Of a stretch of DNA of 64,000 nt, positions 18,214 to 28,142 are shown piece after piece (within the stretch, counting starts at the first letter, position 1; the number at the start of each line of letters is the position of its first letter). The stretch covers positions 620,001 to 684,000 of the forward strand of contig CAWBZG010000002.1 in the NCBI GenBank assembly GCA_963793245.1, given 5' to 3'. Origin of the DNA: CAXBBB01 sp963793245 (lineage in GTDB: Bacteria; Bacteroidota; Rhodothermia; Rhodothermales; BA12). A model generated the notes under the pieces. That model had not been told where the DNA came from. It worked only from the letters and a program-made list of their open reading frames with translations, and did not search any database. The position numbers and the translations under genes were made by a program.

Positions 18214-20578
18214 GTGCCCGACTACTCCGAAGACGAGTTGAATCGTTACTTCAACGACCCTGACGTCCGCCGATCCGGTGGCAAGCGCGAGCGCATCCGG
18301 GGCTTCTGGGAGCGCAAGTTCCCCAATCCTCAGATAGCGTCGGCGGCCTACGCGTTGTCGTGGGTAGCAGGCGCCCTCTTCGCGGGTGTGTTGGTGATCT
18401 CCATCTTCTTGATCTACCTGTCGGCGTCGAACCCGCCGTACGAGGAAATCATCGACCCCGACATCTCGCTCGCTACCATCGCCTACACCGCCGACGGTAA
18501 GGAGCTGACGCGCTATCACGTGCTCCAAAACCGCTCGTGGGCACCGTACGACAGCATCTCGGCCAACGTCACGACGGCGCTCGTCGCGACCGAAGATCAC
18601 CGCTTCTACGAGCACTGGGGCATCGACCTGTTTCGGACGTTTTCGGCTGTCGGCCAAACCGTTATGGCCAAGTTGAACATCCCCGGCTTCAAAACGCAGG
18701 GCGGGTCGACGCTGACGCAGCAACTCGCGCGCAACCTGTACCGCGACATCGGCTTCGATCAGTCGGTCACGCGGAAGATGCGTGAGTGGTTGACGAGTGT
18801 CCAGATCGAGCGCAACTATACCAAGCGCGAGATCATCGAGATGTACCTCAACACGGTCGAGTTTGGCAACAACGCGTATGGCATCGAAGCCGCCGCGCAG
18901 ACGTTCTACTCGACATCGGCGGCCAAACTGGACACGATCCAGGGCGCCCAACTCGTCGGCATGCTGACGGCGATTTCGCGCAACAACCCGTATCGCAACC
19001 CGCTGAACGCGGCCAAGCGGCGCAACGTCGTCCTGTCTCAGATGGTCAAACGCGGCGTGTTGGCCGAAGCCGATTACGAACGCCTGAAAGACAAGCCGAC
19101 CGTCACCGAGTACCGGTCGAGCGCGGTCACGGCTAGCATCGCTCCCCACTTTGCGTTGCACGTTCGTGAGTGGCTCGAAAAGTGGGGCGAAGAGAACGAT
19201 CGCAACGTCCTCGCCGAAGGCCTGCGCGTCTACACGACCATCGACAGCCGCTTGCAGATCGCCGCCGCAGAAGCCGTCAGAGAAGAAATGCCTGGCCTGC
19301 AAGCCGTCGTCGATTACGACTGGGGACGGCGTGGCGGTACCAACTTGGGCCAGAGAAGCGCCAGGTACGTGCGCGCCTGCCGAGGAGGGTGCTGTCGAAC
19401 CGTTTGCCTACTTCTGGGAGCGCAACGCCAACCTGGTCGACGGCTACGTCAGGAACACCGACCGCTACCGCGAAGCCGTCGACAGCCTATCCGCTGACGA
19501 AGCGCTGGCTTCGCTCAGAGCCGATGAGGAGTTCATGACCCATCTCAAATCGGTCAAGACGCGACTCGAGACGGGCGTCGTCGCTATCGACCCGCGCAGT
19601 GGCTATGTCAAAGTCTGGGTCGGCGGACGCGATGTCGAAGAAGACTGGTTCGACCACGTCGCCGCAGCCAAACGCCAGCCAGGATCGACGTTTAAACCGT
19701 TCGTCTACACCGTCGCCGTCGACAACGGCTACTCGCCCGATACCTACTTCCCGGCGACTAGCTACACGTGGAACGGGACCGGTACCTGCGCCGGACAGCG
19801 CTGGTCGCCCGGCAACATGGGCGGCGGCGGCAACGGACGCTGTCGGCACGCGCTCGCCAACAGCGACAACATCGTGACGGCCCAACTCGTCGAGATGGTC
19901 AACCCGGCCAACGTCGTCAAGTACGCCGAGCGGATGGGCATCGACAGCCAACTCGTCCCCGACGACGTGTCGCCCGAGTGCTACATGAGCCTCGCGTTGG
20001 GCACGTCGGACGTGACGCTGCTCGAACTCACGACGGCCTACACGACGCTCGCTCGCGGCGGCATCTACCTCCAGCCGACGCTCGTCACGCGCATCGAGGA
20101 CCGCTTCGGCAACGTGCTTTACGAAGCCGAGCCGTCGAGCCGCCAGGCACTCCCCGAAAACACCGCGTGGACGGTCGTCGACATCATGCGCGGCGCGGTC
20201 GACTACGGAACGGCCATCCGGCTGCGCGACCAGTACAACCTACCGCGAAACCTCGACCTTGCGGCCAAGACCGGCACGACGCAGAACAATGCCGACGGCT
20301 GGTTCATGGCGATGCACCCCGACCTGGTCATCGGCTCGTGGGTGGGTTTCAACGACCGCCGCATTGCGTTTCGCGACACGTGGTGGGGCCAGGGCGCGCA
20401 CAACGCCATGTTCGTCAGTGGCAACTTCCTCCAGCGCTTGGTCAACCGCGACCTGATCGACATCAGCAATCGCTTCCCTCAACCGACGTACATGCGCGCT
20501 GATGACATCATCCCGCAAGGCGATGCTCCGCAAGCCGAGGAAGAGGCCGACGTCGATAGAGGACGCGTCGGTTGGTAA
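18214..20578 (+). CDS. Class A penicillin-binding protein 1A, one frameshift
   Basis: Bifunctional peptidoglycan synthase. After a cytoplasmic stretch with a TM near residues 45-70, the GT51 domain shows ATEDHRFYEHWGID, GGSTLTQQLARN and the RKMREW-IQIER region. The transpeptidase domain has the SxxK motif in RQPGSTFKPFVYT, SDN in ANSDNIV and KTGTTQN. The GTG at 18214 is used as start; upstream in-frame codons would extend into a C/T-rich leader. The frame breaks near 19376, where one extra C in GCGCGCCTGCC separates ARYVRA from EEGAVEPFAYF; a second possible site is the GGGG at 19322. Corrected length is about 788. Since this gene is normally essential or near so, the break is probably an error. 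Confidence 0.9.
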
Positions 20579-20588
20579 TCGGAGCACA

Positions 20589-21890
20589 ATGATCAAACTC
20601 CTCCACACCGCCGACATCCACATCGGCGTCGACAGCCACGGACGCATCGACCCGGTGACGGGGCAGAACACGCGCCTGATCGACTTCCGCACGAGCTTCG
20701 ACGCGATGGTCGAGACGGCTTTGGCAGAAGACATCGACCTGTTCCTGTTTGCGGGCGACGCCTACCGCACCGCCGCGCCGACGACGACGCAGCAGCGTGC
20801 GTTCGTCGAATGCCTCAAGCCCATCGTCGACGCGGGCATTCCAGTCGCGATGATCGTCGGCAACCACGATCACCCGGTCAGCTTCGGCAAGGCCTCGGCG
20901 CTCGACATTTTTGGGCATCTGGGCGGAACGCTGTCGGATGGAAAACCGCAGGTGCGTGTCTACAACCGGCCCACGCCTGACGTTATCCCGACCAAGAGCG
21001 GCGACGTGCAACTGTTCGCGTTTCCCTGGCCGATCCGCAGCCTGATCCTCGCGCGCGACGACATGCGCGGCCTTCCACCCAACGAGATCCGCGACAAGAT
21101 CGAGGAGTTGTATCAGCGGTTTATCACGGCGTATGTCGCTAAGGAGAGGCGTGACCTGCCGACTGTCCTGATGGGGCATTTCAGCGTGACGGGCGCCGAA
21201 CTCAGCCACAGCGAGCGGGCCAGCCTGATCGCGCACGAACCCAAGTTCGAGGTGTCACACCTGGTGCCCGAAGGCTCGCAAATCGACTACGTCGCGCTGG
21301 GGCACATTCACCGGCACCAAAACCTGAACAGCGATCCCGACGGGCCACCTGTCGTCTATTCGAGCAGCATCGAACGCGTGTCGTTCAAGGAGGCCGACGA
21401 GCAGAAGGGCTTCGTCATCCTCCAACTCGACCCCGACAGCGAACCCGGCAAACGCTTCGTCCGCCCCGACGACGCGCACGCGGTCAGCCGCGTCGATTTT
21501 CGTGCGACGCCTGCACGTCGCTTCGTTAGCATCGACTGCAAAGTGCCCGACGACACCATCGATGCCACGCGTTTCGTGCTCGACGCCATCGCCCGGCACG
21601 ACATCGCAGACGCCGTCGTACGGGTACGCTACGAGATCGCCGAGAGCCAGGCCGCGAACGTCGACAAGTCCGCCATCCGCTCAGCGCTCGAAACCGCCGA
21701 TACCATTGCCGCCATCGACCGCATCGTCGCGCCCATCGAACGGCAGCGCCGGACCGTCGTCACGCGCGAGTCGAGCCTGCGCGAGGCGATGGAGCGCTAC
21801 GTGGATCAGCGCGAAGACCTGGGCACGATCCGCGAGCGGTTGGTCGATGCGGCGCTTGGGTTGGAGGCGGAGTTGGACGGCGACGCATAA
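20589..21890 (+). CDS. SbcD/Mre11-like DNA repair nuclease
   Basis: 433-residue metallophosphoesterase of the SbcD type. Ligand motifs: HTADIHIG at 6-13, FAGDAYRT, VGNHDHP, LMGHFSVTGAE and ALGHIHRHQ; a capping domain follows (SSSIERVSFKEADEQKGF). SbcD acts with the ATPase SbcC to open hairpins and DNA ends. No sbcC follows: the next gene is on the other strand 9 bases after the stop. It starts 10 bases after the PBP1A stop, so it is probably cotranscribed with that gene. An Mre11-like role is likely; the partner must be elsewhere. Confidence 0.85.
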   Translation: MIKLLHTADIHIGVDSHGRIDPVTGQNTRLIDFRTSFDAMVETALAEDIDLFLFAGDAYRTAAPTTTQQRAFVECLKPIVDAGIPVAMIVGNHDHPVSFGKASALDIFGHLGGTLSDGKPQVRVYNRPTPDVIPTKSGDVQLFAFPWPIRSLILARDDMRGLPPNEIRDKIEELYQRFITAYVAKERRDLPTVLMGHFSVTGAELSHSERASLIAHEPKFEVSHLVPEGSQIDYVALGHIHRHQNLNSDPDGPPVVYSSSIERVSFKEADEQKGFVILQLDPDSEPGKRFVRPDDAHAVSRVDFRATPARRFVSIDCKVPDDTIDATRFVLDAIARHDIADAVVRVRYEIAESQAANVDKSAIRSALETADTIAAIDRIVAPIERQRRTVVTRESSLREAMERYVDQREDLGTIRERLVDAALGLEAELDGDA

Positions 21891-21899
21891 GCTGCTCGT

Positions 21900-23443
21900 C
21901 TACCGCGCGATCTGCCAGTCGACTAGCGGACTGCGGTAGAACGTGAGTCCGGCGGACGTCCAGAAGGCTCCATGTGAGGCCAAACGTGCTCGGAAATCGG
22001 ACCACGACCGCTGCGACTGCGCCGTCCAGCCGACTTCGGCGAGGGCGGGGAGGCGGGGCAGGACGAGGAACGTCAAGTCGTCGAATGTGGCGACGGTTTC
22101 GGTCCACAGCGGCGCTTCGATGCCGAGCAGTCGGTCAGCGGGAAGACCTTCAATCAGCGTTTCGGGATTCCAGTCGTAGGCCTGCTCGACCGTCGTCGTG
22201 CCTGCCCACTTGAGTCCGATGCTGGTGTCGTCGTCATACTTCATGTCGAGGTAGGCGTTGGTCGACGGCGAGAGGAGGACATCGGCGGTGGACTGGGCGA
22301 CGCGCGCTCTCGTCTCGGCGATCTGCGCGCGCCAGACTTGAGCGACAGTGCCGGAGGGCAGGTCGGCGTTGGGCACTTTGGCGATGTCGTCCCAGCCGAT
22401 CATCTGTTTCCCATTGTCGGCTACGATCTGTCCGACCCGCGTCATAAATGCGACGTACGCGGCCTCGACGGTCGCGTGGGCTTCGTCGCCGCCCAGGTGG
22501 AGGTAGGGGCCGGGCGTGTGGAGAGCCATCGTGCGGACGACATCGCCGATCCAGTCGTACGTGCGCTCATCTTCGGTGCAGAGGGCGCTGAAGCCGACCT
22601 GGATGCCGGTGTAGGCCGTCGGTGGCTCGTCGGCGCAACTCAAGAATGGGTACGCGACGGCGGCGGCGTTGACGTGGCCCGGAACGTCGATCTCAGGGAC
22701 GATGGTGACGTAGCGATCCGATGCGTAGCGGACGATGGTGTCGTAGTCGTCGAGCGTGTAGAAGCCGCCCGGCCCGCCGCCGACCTGTGTCGCGCCGCCG
22801 ACGCTCGTCAGCAGCGGCCAGCCGGGGATCTCGATCCGCCAGCCCTGGTCGTCGGTCAGATGAAGGTGCAGGACGTTGAGTTTGTAGCGCGCCGCCAAGT
22901 CGATCACTTGCTCGACGTCGCCGACGCTAAAGAAGTGACGGGCTACGTCGAGCATCATCCCGCGCCACGCAAACCGCGGGGCATCGGCGACGCGGACAGC
23001 CGGTATCTCAAAGGTCCGGTAGCGCAGCGCCGCTCGCTCGACCGACGGCGGAAATAGTTGGCGCAGTGTCTGAGCCGCGTAGAACAGACCGGCGCCCGTC
23101 GACGCGCGCAACTCGACGCGGTTGGGCGATACGTCGAGCACGTAGGCTTCGTCGCCCACGATGGACGCGTCTCTCGTCAGGACGATGCTGCTGTCGGGGA
23201 TGGCGGTCGTGGCCGAGACGCGCGGACGCTTTTCTCCTTCGCCGCCCAACCATTCGGCCAGCATGTAGGCGATACGCTCGGCCTCTGCGTCGCCGGGCGC
23301 GACGACGATGCGTGTATCGGTCGAGAACGCAAACGTCCCAGATCGCACGTCGACCGACGCGGCAGAGGGATCAGCGGGAGAGACGTCTGTGCGGATGCGG
23401 CAGAGGCGATCATCAGCAGCAGGGCGAGCAGAAGGCGATTCAT
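21900..23443 (-). CDS. GH20 beta-N-acetylhexosaminidase, one frameshift
   Basis: Exported beta-hexosaminidase. Signal peptide MNRLLLALLLMIASAASAQ, then a GH20b-type N-domain and the TIM barrel: FAWRGMMLDVARHFF, NVLHLHLTDDQGW, VPEIDVPGH, and the catalytic pair in LGGDEAH, D320 and E321 of the corrected protein (about 514 residues). It releases terminal GlcNAc/GalNAc from chitin- or glycan-derived sugars. The frame breaks at the CC pair 23354-23355 (a base lost on the coding strand) between PLPRR and VDVRSGTF. The start lies 19 bases after the stop of the peptidase/TolB/barrel gene, so the two likely form an operon. Confidence 0.88.
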
Positions 23444-23462
23444 GGTGGCAGGGAGCGAGGTT

Positions 23463-26438
23463 TCAGAAGGGGAGGGCACCGCCGATGCGGTAGTAGAGCG
23501 TCGCGTCGTCGGGGCCGAACAGCACGTCGACCGGCTGGCCGATGCCCAGCGCATGGACGAACGAGAAGCCGCCGATGCGGATGGCGTTTTTGAACTCGGC
23601 ACCCATACTCCACTGGTGCGCTCGGCCTTGCGGCGTGCCCCAGACGACGCCCGCGTCCGAGAACAGCGCCAGGCTCGTCGCGCCGAACGAGATCACGCCG
23701 AATAGCGTCGTTTGCAAGCTCGGAGCGATGAGCATGCGGTACTCGGCTGTCGCGAACAGCATTTGATCGCCGGTTGCAAATGTGCGGTAGCCTCTCACGT
23801 ATTCCTGATCGGTCAACTCGAGCGTGCCGAACGCAGGAACGGCCAGTTGCGAAACGGGATAGCGGCTCAGTCCGGCGGCGTCCTGGGCGTAGGCGTCGCC
23901 GATCTGCGCCTGAGCGCGGCCGTAGACGTAGAGGCGGTGATCGCCCAGTGCAGGCAGCAGCGTGTAGGCGCGGGCGTCGGCGTCGAGGTAGCCCGAGTCG
24001 GTTCCACGGACGCTGGTGCGCGCGGTCAGGCGCAGCAAGCTTCCCGCCGCGTGGAGCGGATGGACGTCGTTGAAGGCGTAGGGCAGCAAAAACCGCGTTT
24101 GAACACCGAGTCGGGCGTGTAGCTGCGTACCGCTACCGACCGGACCGGGCAGTCGGGGATCGAAAAAAGTCCCCGGCGGCGTATCGACGGGACGAGGAGG
24201 GCAGTCGCCTGGACTGATGCTGACGCAGAACCGACGGGGCGTGTCGGGTTCGACTAGCTTGTTGTAGCGAACGCCCACTTCCATGCCGATGCCCGCCGCG
24301 CGATACGTCGTGCTCCACGCGTCGACGTTCCAAAAGGCGTCGAGGGTGACTTCGGCGTAGCGTTCTTCGAACAAGCTGTCGCCGTAGACGCTGCCGCCGG
24401 TCGGTGAGTAGAGCGCGGTAAAGTCGAGAACGGGCCGCAGCGTCTGGTTGCGGTAGAGAAGTAGGCCGCCGCTGCTGCCCTCCAGATCGGTGGGCGAGAC
24501 GCCGCCAGCGAGCAGCAGTGTGTGCTTGCCCAGCGGTTCGACCCAACTCGTAAACCCGCCGATTCCCCAGTTGTTAATGGCATACGGAAACGGCAGCGAC
24601 GCCACGTGCGTCAGGTTTGCCAAACTGTTGTAGCGAGTCCGCGACAGTACCAACGACGAGTCGATTGGGACGACGCTTGGAATGACGACGGGTGGGCGAT
24701 GCGTCTGCCACGCGCGGTACTCGGTCGGGACTACGTCCGTCGGTTCGGCCAGACTCAGCGTATCGGCGACGCGGTAGACGCGGTCTCCGGTCTTGCTCTC
24801 GGACGTGGTGACGAGCAGGTAGCCGCTGCCCGTCGAATCCGGTGGAAGCCATGCCTGGGCGTTCGTGCCCGTCGCCAAGTCGGTCAGGCGGTGGATGGTG
24901 CCGGTCGCTCGGTCGAGCCGAAACGTGTTGGGGACACCGTCGCGCGGACTGGTGAAGGCGAGTTGCGCCCCGTTGGGCTTCCAGATTGGCTCTCGGCTGT
25001 CCTGATCGGACGGCGTAACCGGCGTGTTGGTCGCCGCCTGCGGGTCGATCAGATGGATGCGTCGCTGCCCATCGGCCTCGAACAGCGACGCGGCGAGCAG
25101 GTCGTCGGTCGGGTGCCACGCCAGGCTGCCGATCTGCGTGTCGTCGGGAAGGCGCGTGATCTGTTGCACGTCAGTCAACGCTAGATCGTCGCCGATGCGT
25201 GCTGTCCACACCTGCGCCGATCCGCCTTCGGACACCACGAACGACAGCCGCCCATCCGCCGCAAACTCAGGGTGCATCGCGCGTCTGACTCTGCGTGAGT
25301 TGTCCGCTTGCGCCCCGATCTGAGTGTCGAGCACGTATACGTCGGTCAGCAGCGAGCCGAAGCGGGCGTATTCGGTGCGTGCCCACGCCAAATAGCGTCC
25401 ATCGGGCGACCAAGCCGGGGCGCCGACGATGCGTCCTCGATCCACGACTCGGCTTCTATCTCCGGTGATGACGAGTTCGCGGATCGGTTGGGCCAGACTG
25501 CGGGTGCGGTGGATCGCGACGCGCGTGGTGTCGCCGCCTGGAGCGGGGCGGACGGCCCACAGGTATTGTCCCGGCAGGCGGATCGGGGCGCTCAGGCTGT
25601 CGGGCGTATCGCGCGTCACGGCCAGGGCACCGTACTGCGCGTTGACGTGCCTCCGCCAGTCGCGCGTAAACGCGCCGTAGCTCTTGCCAATCGTCGCCGG
25701 AAATGCGGCGTTTGGATCATGGACGCTCGCCAGGCCGAAGAGGACGGGCGTGCGGTGTCTGAACAGCTCAGCCAAGGTCGAGTCGCCGTACTGCTCGGCG
25801 AACCACCGCAGTTGGCTGTTGCCCGTCGCGTAGAGCAGGCGTCCGCCGTACAGACTCGCGCCGTCCGAGTAGCTCCATCGGCCTTCGAGCGCCGCCTGCC
25901 GCAGCCAGCGCTCGCCGCGTTCGGCGTCCCACTCCTCGGTCAGGTACTGCGCCAACCCCTCGGTCCACACGCGCGGGACGGGATCGGCGAACAGGTTGTC
26001 GAACGGTGCAATCGACGAGCGCGTCGCGCGGTAGTGGAAGATGTGCCCCAGTTCGTGCGGGATCACGCGCCGCAGCCACTTGTCGCGCCCGGTCCACGCG
26101 TTGGCGTTCTCGTTCTGATCGACCCAGATGTTGGTGTAGCCGTTGCCGACCGAAACCGCGAACCCGTTCACGATCTCGTCCTCGTCCGACAGGTAGATGC
26201 GGATCGGCTCGTCGAACGTGATGCCCAAGTTGGCTGACAGCGCATCGTACGAAGCCTCGGCAATCGCCGCCGCCTCGACTTCGATCCCCGACAGCCGCTG
26301 CGGATAGTGGATGCGAAAGTGCTCCGTTTGGGCCACGCGCCAGTCCAGTTCGGGGTGATGCCGCCCGCTCGACGTGTCGAACCCTTGCGCGAGGGCGGAT
26401 ACAGGCAGCAAAGAGCAGATCAGCAGGAGGAGGCGCAT
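23463..26438 (-). CDS. Gluzincin peptidase-like / TolB propeller / outer-membrane barrel fusion
   Basis: 991-residue exported protein. Signal peptide ends near ALAQ. Residues 30-290 carry HELGH at 128-132 and WTEGLAQYL with E160, the HExxH plus downstream Glu of peptidase-MA-like gluzincins. Residues about 290-590 hold WD40/PD40-like TolB repeats (APAWSPDGRYLAWARTE, HPEFAADGRLSFV, EPIWKPNGAQLAFTSP). Residues about 620-991 look like a surface-antigen barrel ending YYRIGGALPF. So a zinc-peptidase-like domain and a propeller would be tethered to the outer membrane, facing the periplasm or outside. Known in part from tolB-like proteins of Bacteroidota; peptidase activity is inferred from the motif only. 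Confidence 0.75.
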   Translation of the reverse strand: MRLLLLICSLLPVSALAQGFDTSSGRHHPELDWRVAQTEHFRIHYPQRLSGIEVEAAAIAEASYDALSANLGITFDEPIRIYLSDEDEIVNGFAVSVGNGYTNIWVDQNENANAWTGRDKWLRRVIPHELGHIFHYRATRSSIAPFDNLFADPVPRVWTEGLAQYLTEEWDAERGERWLRQAALEGRWSYSDGASLYGGRLLYATGNSQLRWFAEQYGDSTLAELFRHRTPVLFGLASVHDPNAAFPATIGKSYGAFTRDWRRHVNAQYGALAVTRDTPDSLSAPIRLPGQYLWAVRPAPGGDTTRVAIHRTRSLAQPIRELVITGDRSRVVDRGRIVGAPAWSPDGRYLAWARTEYARFGSLLTDVYVLDTQIGAQADNSRRVRRAMHPEFAADGRLSFVVSEGGSAQVWTARIGDDLALTDVQQITRLPDDTQIGSLAWHPTDDLLAASLFEADGQRRIHLIDPQAATNTPVTPSDQDSREPIWKPNGAQLAFTSPRDGVPNTFRLDRATGTIHRLTDLATGTNAQAWLPPDSTGSGYLLVTTSESKTGDRVYRVADTLSLAEPTDVVPTEYRAWQTHRPPVVIPSVVPIDSSLVLSRTRYNSLANLTHVASLPFPYAINNWGIGGFTSWVEPLGKHTLLLAGGVSPTDLEGSSGGLLLYRNQTLRPVLDFTALYSPTGGSVYGDSLFEERYAEVTLDAFWNVDAWSTTYRAAGIGMEVGVRYNKLVEPDTPRRFCVSISPGDCPPRPVDTPPGTFFDPRLPGPVGSGTQLHARLGVQTRFLLPYAFNDVHPLHAAGSLLRLTARTSVRGTDSGYLDADARAYTLLPALGDHRLYVYGRAQAQIGDAYAQDAAGLSRYPVSQLAVPAFGTLELTDQEYVRGYRTFATGDQMLFATAEYRMLIAPSLQTTLFGVISFGATSLALFSDAGVVWGTPQGRAHQWSMGAEFKNAIRIGGFSFVHALGIGQPVDVLFGPDDATLYYRIGGALPF

Positions 26439-26531
26439 AACGGTGGCGGGAGGGGGCGTCGCAGTTTACAGCGGGAAGATGAGTTCACAGACTCCATCGA
26501 GGGGGACAGCTTTTCTCGTTTGCTCCAAGCT

Positions 26532-26689
26532 GAGGTCTTGCTTCAACGCAAGCCTCAACTGCCACTGGTCCCAAACCGTACTCATCTCTTTCGGCACGCC
26601 GTACCTTTCCCATCCGCCGCGATCACCTGTCGCGCGCCAAACGCCACCGTTTCGACCCCGTCGCTCTTCCAGGCGCCGGGGCCTTTTTT
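26532..26689 (+). other. Structured leader upstream of the thioredoxin-fold gene
   Basis: The 272-base gap between divergent genes holds an imperfect 10-bp hairpin (TGAGG.CTTGC paired with GCAAGCCTCA at 26531-26557) and, close to the next start, a small AGGC/GCCT hairpin followed by six Ts (26671-26689). The latter could be a weak attenuator or chance. No small gene is seen. Confidence 0.25.
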
Positions 26690-26710
26690 CGTCTGCCGCT
26701 TTCTCCTTTG

Positions 26711-28099
26711 ATGCGTTATTTCTCCGCCCTCCTGCTGCTCACGCTCGCCGCGTGTTCGTCGCCTTCGTCCGATCCTGCCGCTCCGGTTGAGGTAACCTCG
26801 CATCTATCCGGGCGAATGGCGATTGCCGACACTCTCGGCCTGAACCTGTCCGACGTAGACGTGCTCGTGCTCAACAACTCCAATGGAGTCGTCGACACGC
26901 TGGCTACTTTTGCCGTCCAGCCCGATAGTACGTTCGCGGGCGCTGTGCCTGCTCCCGAGCGCGGCGTCTATCCGCTCGTGATCCGCGTCGGAGGCGAGAC
27001 GATTCAGATTACCGACTTGGTCGTTGCCGATGGCGACTCGGCGAACGTAGTCGCTCGCATTCCAGCGGATCGGCGGATGCGCATTCGGTCGCGCGAGAAC
27101 GACGGATGGATGGCCTATCGCAACACGCGCGCGCAGTTCGACGCCCAACTCGAAGACGCCCGCGACCAGTTGGAGGATGGCGCCGATGCGTCGGAGGTCG
27201 AGCAGCGGATCGGGCGTGCGGCCGTTCAAACGGCGGGCATTCTGTGGAGCCTGCGCGAGAACTTTGCCGGTACCGTCGGCGCTGAGTTGGCGTCGGCGGA
27301 AGCTATCGCGATGCTCGAAGGCGTCGACGACGCTCAGGCGCTCGAACGGGCGGGCGAGATCGAGCCGGTCAACGTGGCGTACGCGACGGTCGCTCGGGCT
27401 GCCAGACGTTCGGCGGCCCGGACAGGCGGACAAGACGCGGCCATTTCCCTGCTCGAACGCATGCGCGACGGAGCGGTCCGCCCAGCCGATGCAGCGGCGA
27501 TCCAAGCCGAAATCGTGCGGGCGCGGCTCGACAGCCTGCAGAAAGACGAAGCGCTCGACGCTGCCGACGTGCTCAAGCGGAGCTACGCCGAGGGCGAGTG
27601 GGGCGCCTGGGCCGAGCGCGCCAGCTACGAAGCTGCCAACCTGCTCTCGGGCATGCGCGCCCCAGCGATCCGAACCCAAACGGTACGCGGCGACCAGGTC
27701 AGCCTCGCGAGTCTGAACGGACGATTTGTCGTGCTGGAGTTTTTTGAACCGGGTGAGTCGGCCTACTCCGCCGAAGTCGAGGGCCGCGCCGCCCTCGCTC
27801 GCCTGCTCGAACCGCAAGGCGTGTCGTTCGTCAGCGTTTCCGTCGGCGCCGATACGTTGTTGGCACGCGCGTTCTTCGACCAGATTCCCATGACCGGCGC
27901 CCGTGTGATCGCCAAAGGCGGACTCGACAGCGAACTCGCCAAAGCGTACAACGTCCGCGCGACGCCGGTCCGCTACCTGATCGACCGCAAGGGCCTGCTC
28001 GTCGGCAAGTACGTCGGCCCATCTCTGGGCGTGCTCCAGAGCGACCTGTTCGCGCTCCTCGCCGCGCCGTCTGAAGAAGCCGACGAAACCGCGCTCTGA
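26711..28099 (+). CDS. TlpA/thioredoxin-fold lipoprotein lacking the redox CxxC
   Basis: 462-residue lipoprotein; lipobox LAAC with C15. The N-terminal half is a helical-rich unrecognised domain. The C-terminal ~135 residues resemble TlpA/AhpC-type thioredoxin domains: SLASLNGRFVVLEFF, LLARAFFDQIPMTGARV and NVRATPVRYLIDRKG (cis-Pro region). Where active enzymes carry WCxxC, this one has FFEPGES at 344-350, so it should be redox-inactive and probably a binding or scaffold form. Start at the ATG 26711; an in-frame TTG lies one codon earlier. It ends 43 bases before tpiA. Confidence 0.7.
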   Translation: MRYFSALLLLTLAACSSPSSDPAAPVEVTSHLSGRMAIADTLGLNLSDVDVLVLNNSNGVVDTLATFAVQPDSTFAGAVPAPERGVYPLVIRVGGETIQITDLVVADGDSANVVARIPADRRMRIRSRENDGWMAYRNTRAQFDAQLEDARDQLEDGADASEVEQRIGRAAVQTAGILWSLRENFAGTVGAELASAEAIAMLEGVDDAQALERAGEIEPVNVAYATVARAARRSAARTGGQDAAISLLERMRDGAVRPADAAAIQAEIVRARLDSLQKDEALDAADVLKRSYAEGEWGAWAERASYEAANLLSGMRAPAIRTQTVRGDQVSLASLNGRFVVLEFFEPGESAYSAEVEGRAALARLLEPQGVSFVSVSVGADTLLARAFFDQIPMTGARVIAKGGLDSELAKAYNVRATPVRYLIDRKGLLVGKYVGPSLGVLQSDLFALLAAPSEEADETAL

Positions 28100-28142
28100 G
28101 GCCGCTCGTCTCTGCTCTCCCATCTACTCTTCTCCGCCTGCC

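Noticed and set aside
17677..19302. Long open frame on the minus strand (over 500 codons)
   Set aside because: It lies opposite LpxH-like and PBP1A coding sequence and its product is Arg- and Val-rich with no domain; high-GC shadow.
26671..26689. Certain attenuator before the thioredoxin-fold gene
   Set aside because: The stem is only four pairs and could be chance; kept as a low-confidence note.
26804..28123. 440-codon minus-strand frame opposite the thioredoxin-fold lipoprotein
   Set aside because: The plus-strand frame has a lipoprotein signal and a recognisable fold; the opposite one has none.
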